This document shows positions 60,528 through 64,000 of a stretch of DNA of 64,000 nucleotides, piece after piece. Each line of letters opens with the position of its first letter. Position 1 is the first letter of the stretch. Source of the DNA: Lachnospiraceae bacterium (lineage in GTDB: Bacteria > Bacillota > Clostridia > Lachnospirales > Lachnospiraceae); assembly GCA_016283575.1 (NCBI GenBank), contig JAEEND010000022.1, positions 124,001 through 188,000 of the forward strand, given 5' to 3'. Both the position numbers and the translations under genes were made by a program. The notes beneath the pieces are model-generated. The model was not told the origin of the DNA and made no database searches. It saw only the letters and a list, made by a program, of their open reading frames with translations.

Positions 60528-61197
60528 AGATTAAACCCAAAGAAACAAATTCATTATTTTCATTAAGAGTATAAAGATCCTGTCTCATTACATGATATTT
60601 ATATTCATTTAAATCAAGATTTGCTTTTTTAAATAAAGCTTCCAGAAAGGCTCCCGGTTTAAGATTTCCGCCGCTTGATGCATCAGTCCTTATGAAAAGC
60701 CCGGATTCTTCAATCTTAAAATCAAAGGTAAATTCTTTTACATTGATCTCCTTCTTGCCGGACTTGGTTTCTTTTTCATAAAAAAGTTCGGAAGAATTTA
60801 AATAAGTCTCATTAAGAAGTGTAAAATCAGGTTTCTTATCATAAAAATCAATATAATAATCAGCAGCCTTAACGGACGCCATGGCATTCTCGGATTTTTC
60901 GGGGAGTACGCAAACAGCTTCAATGGTAATGCCCTCGGCCATGGTTACATTAAGCTTATCCTTAATAAGACTTACATCTTCGGTATCGGCAATCTCCAGG
61001 TCGAAATATTCACCTAAACTCTCAACGCCTACGCCAAGAGGCTGCGCAAAAGACATGATCATGTGAGGTGAAAAGCCCTTTGAATACATGACATCGATGT
61101 CAGTTCTTCTCAAAGCCTTTTGAAAGTATCTCATCAGATCAAGATGACCGATATATTTTAGGATTCCTGTTTTTGTAAATTTAATTCTAACCTTCAT
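60520..61197 (-). CDS. DUF2344 / TIGR03936 family protein
   Basis: 225 residues. The conserved IKFTKTGILKYIGHLDLMRYFQKALRRT and YSKGFSPHMIMSFAQPLGVGVES blocks identify the DUF2344 family, which usually accompanies or is fused to the B12-binding radical-SAM protein encoded just upstream. The function is not known; a role in RNA or ribosome metabolism is suggested by neighbours. ATG 61197 is preferred; the ribosome site is weak. Confidence 0.85.
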   Translation of the reverse strand: MKVRIKFTKTGILKYIGHLDLMRYFQKALRRTDIDVMYSKGFSPHMIMSFAQPLGVGVESLGEYFDLEIADTEDVSLIKDKLNVTMAEGITIEAVCVLPEKSENAMASVKAADYYIDFYDKKPDFTLLNETYLNSSELFYEKETKSGKKEINVKEFTFDFKIEESGLFIRTDASSGGNLKPGAFLEALFKKANLDLNEYKYHVMRQDLYTLNENNEFVSLGLIYA

Positions 61198-61240
61198 AAA
61201 TAATCTTTCTAAAATCAAGTACTTTGATTTCTATACCAAA

Positions 61241-63106
61241 TTATCTGTTTACGCAGATACCGCAATCAAATTTAAGAGCACCGCAGCCTGAACATCTTGC
61301 TTTGCAGTTATCTGTAACCTTTTCATTCTGTGCATTGTGCCATTCACGAAGAAGATGCGCCTTTGTTACGCCACAATCAATGAAATCCCAGGGGAACAGT
61401 TCATCTTCCGCTCTTTCGCGTGTTGTATAAAAGAAGGGATCGATATTTTCTTCTTCAAAGCACTGCATCCATACGTCATGATGATAATATTCACCCCATG
61501 CATCAAAAATACAGCCTTTATTATATGCATTTAATATAACCCTTGAAAGCCGTCTGTCGCCTCTTGCAAGAACACCTTCCATCATACTGACATCCGCTTC
61601 GTGCCAGTTATATTTAATAACCTTCTGATTAAGCTGAGAAGCGATATAATGCTTTGTATGCTCTGCTTTATCAATGAAATCTTCTCTCTTATCCATTCTG
61701 GCCCACTGGAAAGGAGTAAAGGGCTTGGGAACGAAGAAGGAAGTGCTTACGGTAATCTGAACCTTACCATTAACTCTTTCTTCCTTGGGAACCGTATCAT
61801 AAAAGGTCTTGGCGATCTCATTGGCAAGTAAAGCAATTCCTTCTATATCCTTTTCTGTTTCAAAGGGAAGTCCCAGCATGAAATATAACTTAACCTTTGT
61901 CCAGCCTCCCTTAAATGCAAGAGCGGCACCGTTAAGGATCTGTTCCTCCGTAAGACCCTTATTGATAACATTTCTCATTCTCTGAGAACCCGCTTCGGGA
62001 GCAAAGGTAAGACTTGACTTCCTTATGTCCTGAACCTTACTCATTACATCAACGGAGAACTGATCTATTCTAAGGGAAGGAAGGGCAATATTTATTTTCT
62101 TTTTGGTGCAATCCTCAACAAGGAAATTAACAAGCTCTTCTATCTGTGAATAATCGGATGATGAAAGAGATGATAATGATATTTCTTCATGTCCGGTATT
62201 CTTAAGCATTTTAACTGCTTTTTCTTTTAAGTATTCGGCGCTTCGCTCTCGAACAGGTCTGTATATCTGACCTGCCTGGCAGAATCTGCAGCCTCTTATA
62301 CATCCACGCATTATCTCAAGCACCACACGGTCCTGAGTTACTTTCATAAATGGAACAACCGGCTTGTCGGGATAATAGGTTTTATCCATATCGGTAACGA
62401 GTTCCTTGGTTATCTTAACGGGAACATCGCTTTCCAATGGTTTAAATTCCTTTAGCGTGAAATCATCATTGTATACGGGCTCATAAAATTGTGGTACATA
62501 CATACCGGAAAGTTTAGCCGCCTTATGCAAGAATTCTTTTCTGGAATCGCCGTTCTTTCTGGATTCTTTATAAAGATCCAGCAGCATGCGATACATAGTT
62601 TCGCCTTCACCGATATAAAAAATATCAAAGAAATCCGCGATTGGTTCGGGATTATATGTGCAGGGACCACCGCCGATTACGATGGGATCATCCCAGGTTC
62701 TGTCCTTGCTTAATAAAGGAATATCTGAAAGATCAAGGATCTGCAGAATATTGGTATAACACATTTCATACTGTAATGTGATACCAAGAAAATCCATTTC
62801 TTTTACGGGGTCTTTGCTTTCAAGAGTAAAAAGACTGATATGTTCTTCTTTCATGATCTTATGAAGGTCAACCCAGGGTGAATAAACACGTTCACACCAG
62901 GTATCTTCAAATTTATTGAACATATCATATAGAATCTGAATGCCGAGATGGCTCATACCGATCTCGTAAACATCAGGAAAGCACATGGCAAACCTGATGT
63001 CTACTTTATCTTTGTCCTTTACGACGGAATTGATCTCGTTCCCGATATAACGTTCGGGATGGTCGATCTTCATCATTATTTCTTCGGGAATTGGACACTT
63101 TTGCAT
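61241..63106 (-). CDS. TIGR03960-type radical SAM protein
   Basis: 621 residues. An N-terminal B12-binding-like half (about 30-200, DVYEIGMSHLGIQILY, IGGGPCTYNPEPIADFFD) precedes a radical-SAM domain with the cluster motif RGCIRGCRFCQAG (CxxxCxxC, about 268-280). The C-terminus has four to five closely spaced Cys (CKARCSGCGALKFDCGIC). The family is conserved in Clostridia next to DUF2344 and RNase G; its substrate is unknown to me. Confidence 0.88.
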   Translation of the reverse strand: MQKCPIPEEIMMKIDHPERYIGNEINSVVKDKDKVDIRFAMCFPDVYEIGMSHLGIQILYDMFNKFEDTWCERVYSPWVDLHKIMKEEHISLFTLESKDPVKEMDFLGITLQYEMCYTNILQILDLSDIPLLSKDRTWDDPIVIGGGPCTYNPEPIADFFDIFYIGEGETMYRMLLDLYKESRKNGDSRKEFLHKAAKLSGMYVPQFYEPVYNDDFTLKEFKPLESDVPVKITKELVTDMDKTYYPDKPVVPFMKVTQDRVVLEIMRGCIRGCRFCQAGQIYRPVRERSAEYLKEKAVKMLKNTGHEEISLSSLSSSDYSQIEELVNFLVEDCTKKKINIALPSLRIDQFSVDVMSKVQDIRKSSLTFAPEAGSQRMRNVINKGLTEEQILNGAALAFKGGWTKVKLYFMLGLPFETEKDIEGIALLANEIAKTFYDTVPKEERVNGKVQITVSTSFFVPKPFTPFQWARMDKREDFIDKAEHTKHYIASQLNQKVIKYNWHEADVSMMEGVLARGDRRLSRVILNAYNKGCIFDAWGEYYHHDVWMQCFEEENIDPFFYTTRERAEDELFPWDFIDCGVTKAHLLREWHNAQNEKVTDNCKARCSGCGALKFDCGICVNR

Positions 63107-63128
63107 AAATACACCTATTTAAACCAAA

Positions 63129-64000
63129 TTATCTGTTGGAAAGCTCCGTCATGATTTCCTCCCATGTAACATTTTTCATGGCCATAAGCACCATTACATG
63201 ATAAAGAAAATCGGAGATCTCATACTTTATCTCATTTGGATTAGGGTTTTTAGCCGCAATTACGATTTCAGTGGCTTCCTCTCCCACTTTTTTAAGGACC
63301 TTATCAATACCCTTATCGAATAAATAATTGGTATATGAACCGTCCTTGGGATGAAGCTTTCTGTCATGAATAACGGAAAGTACGTCATTAAGCACCAGCA
63401 AAGGATTCTTTTCTTCAAATTCATCGATCACGATGTCATTAAAGAAGCAGGTCCTGTTTCCGGTGTGACAGGCAGCTCCGATCTGCTCAACCTTGGCAAG
63501 CAGAGTATCGGAATCGCAGTCATATTTAAGAGATTTTAAAAACTGGTAATGTCCGCTGGTATCACCCTTGGTCCACAATTCATTTCTGGATCTCGAGAAA
63601 TAAGTCATGCGACCGGTGATAAGTGTCTTCTTATAGGATTCTTCATTCATATAAGCAAGCATCAATACTTCATCGGTCTTAAAATCCTGCACGATACAGG
63701 GGATCATACCGTCTGAATTAAGCTTGAATTCGCTGAATGATTTATAAGAATCAACCATCAACTCTCTTAAACTGTAGAACTGGTCTGCATTGTCATTTAC
63801 GACATGTCCGGTAATGCCGGAAACCCTGTCCATCTTTAGATATTCTAACATTTTATCAAGAGAGACCTCTTTATTCAACATTATAATGCATTTAAAATCA
63901 TCTTCATCCGTAAATTCATCGGATAAGTAGGCGTGTCTGTCTATAAATAAAAGAGTTTCGACATATTCTTTTAAAAGCGCCTTATGAAAAAGAAACTCAT
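63129..64000 (-). CDS. hisIE: HisIE: phosphoribosyl-AMP cyclohydrolase / phosphoribosyl-ATP pyrophosphatase, N-terminus outside window
   Basis: C-terminal 290 residues of a longer protein. The HisI domain shows [36 protein letters not shown] and [11 protein letters not shown]; the HisE domain has [17 protein letters not shown] and FLYHVMVLM. Together they hydrolyse PR-ATP and open PR-AMP in histidine synthesis. The first ATG (63881) is not a proven start: the frame stays open for 39 codons to the window edge, and about 55 residues after that ATG precede HisI. This upstream part ([24 protein letters not shown]) resembles the end of a TIM barrel, so a HisA/HisF-like N-terminal domain is plausible. 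Confidence 0.92.
   Translation of the reverse strand, partial: EFLFHKALLKEYVETLLFIDRHAYLSDEFTDEDDFKCIIMLNKEVSLDKMLEYLKMDRVSGITGHVVNDNADQFYSLRELMVDSYKSFSEFKLNSDGMIPCIVQDFKTDEVLMLAYMNEESYKKTLITGRMTYFSRSRNELWTKGDTSGHYQFLKSLKYDCDSDTLLAKVEQIGAACHTGNRTCFFNDIVIDEFEEKNPLLVLNDVLSVIHDRKLHPKDGSYTNYLFDKGIDKVLKKVGEEATEIVIAAKNPNPNEIKYEISDFLYHVMVLMAMKNVTWEEIMTELSNR

Overview
The window reads as a contiguous chromosomal segment of a low-GC Firmicute. The best fit is a Clostridia member of the Lachnospiraceae type (Butyrivibrio/Roseburia-like). I infer this from the protein sequences, the AT-rich codon use, the strong Shine-Dalgarno sites, several TTG starts, the L27/Prp pair, and gene clusters such as mreBCD-mrdA-minC-rodA-mgsA, yggS-sepF and rplU-prp-rpmA-obg. 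It is almost entirely housekeeping DNA. I see no transposase, prophage, CRISPR array, rRNA or tRNA, and no gene-free stretch longer than 300 bases.

Layout, plus strand: 1-5891 holds the end of nnrD, a CBS-domain protein, yebC, metY, a GT2 glycosyltransferase and a membrane protein. 5973-15931 holds ftsK, the one-carbon pair fhs-folD, a zinc-ribbon/TPR protein, the flavin/iron-sulfur pair nfnA-nfnB, a zinc-ribbon membrane protein and rlmH. 15946-25246 holds pdp, phoH, a degenerate PgpH-like membrane protein, ybeY, a MurJ/SpoVB-type flippase, two FAD proteins, a DUF896 protein and 5-formyl-THF cyclo-ligase. 25250-32941 is a DNA-repair and tRNA-modification run (miaB, mutS, mutL, miaA, radC). 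32951-41402 is the cell-shape and peptidoglycan block (mreB, mreC, mreD, mrdA/PBP2, minC, rodA, mgsA, a D,D-carboxypeptidase). 41523-47203 holds a small P-loop protein, an HlyD-like adaptor, yggS, sepF, aroB, lspA and an RluA-family pseudouridine synthase. A cytidylate-kinase-like gene and a tyrosine recombinase follow, each with its own promoter.

Near 49-55 kb the coding direction turns over. There is a minus-strand AI-2E family transporter, plus-strand PP-loop and hybrid-kinase genes, and a divergent SOS pair (yneA-like and lexA) sharing a promoter region with several LexA-type boxes. From 55.7 kb to the right edge all genes are on the minus strand: rsfS, yqeK, yhbY, obg, rpmA, prp, rplU (with a structured leader), rng, the DUF2344/radical-SAM pair and hisIE, whose frame runs off the window.

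I found no wholly new system. The points most worth following are: a near-perfect palindrome at 47230-47254 that resembles a Firmicutes dif site, close to a Xer-like recombinase and to the convergence of gene orientation; a PgpH-type protein that has lost its HD metal ligands; an MreB with an altered phosphate-binding loop; a PBP2 with a roughly 245-residue insertion in its transpeptidase domain; a methylglyoxal synthase with Glu in place of the catalytic Asp; minC without minD/minE; a yhbY-yqeK junction without nadD; and an N-terminal extension of HisIE.
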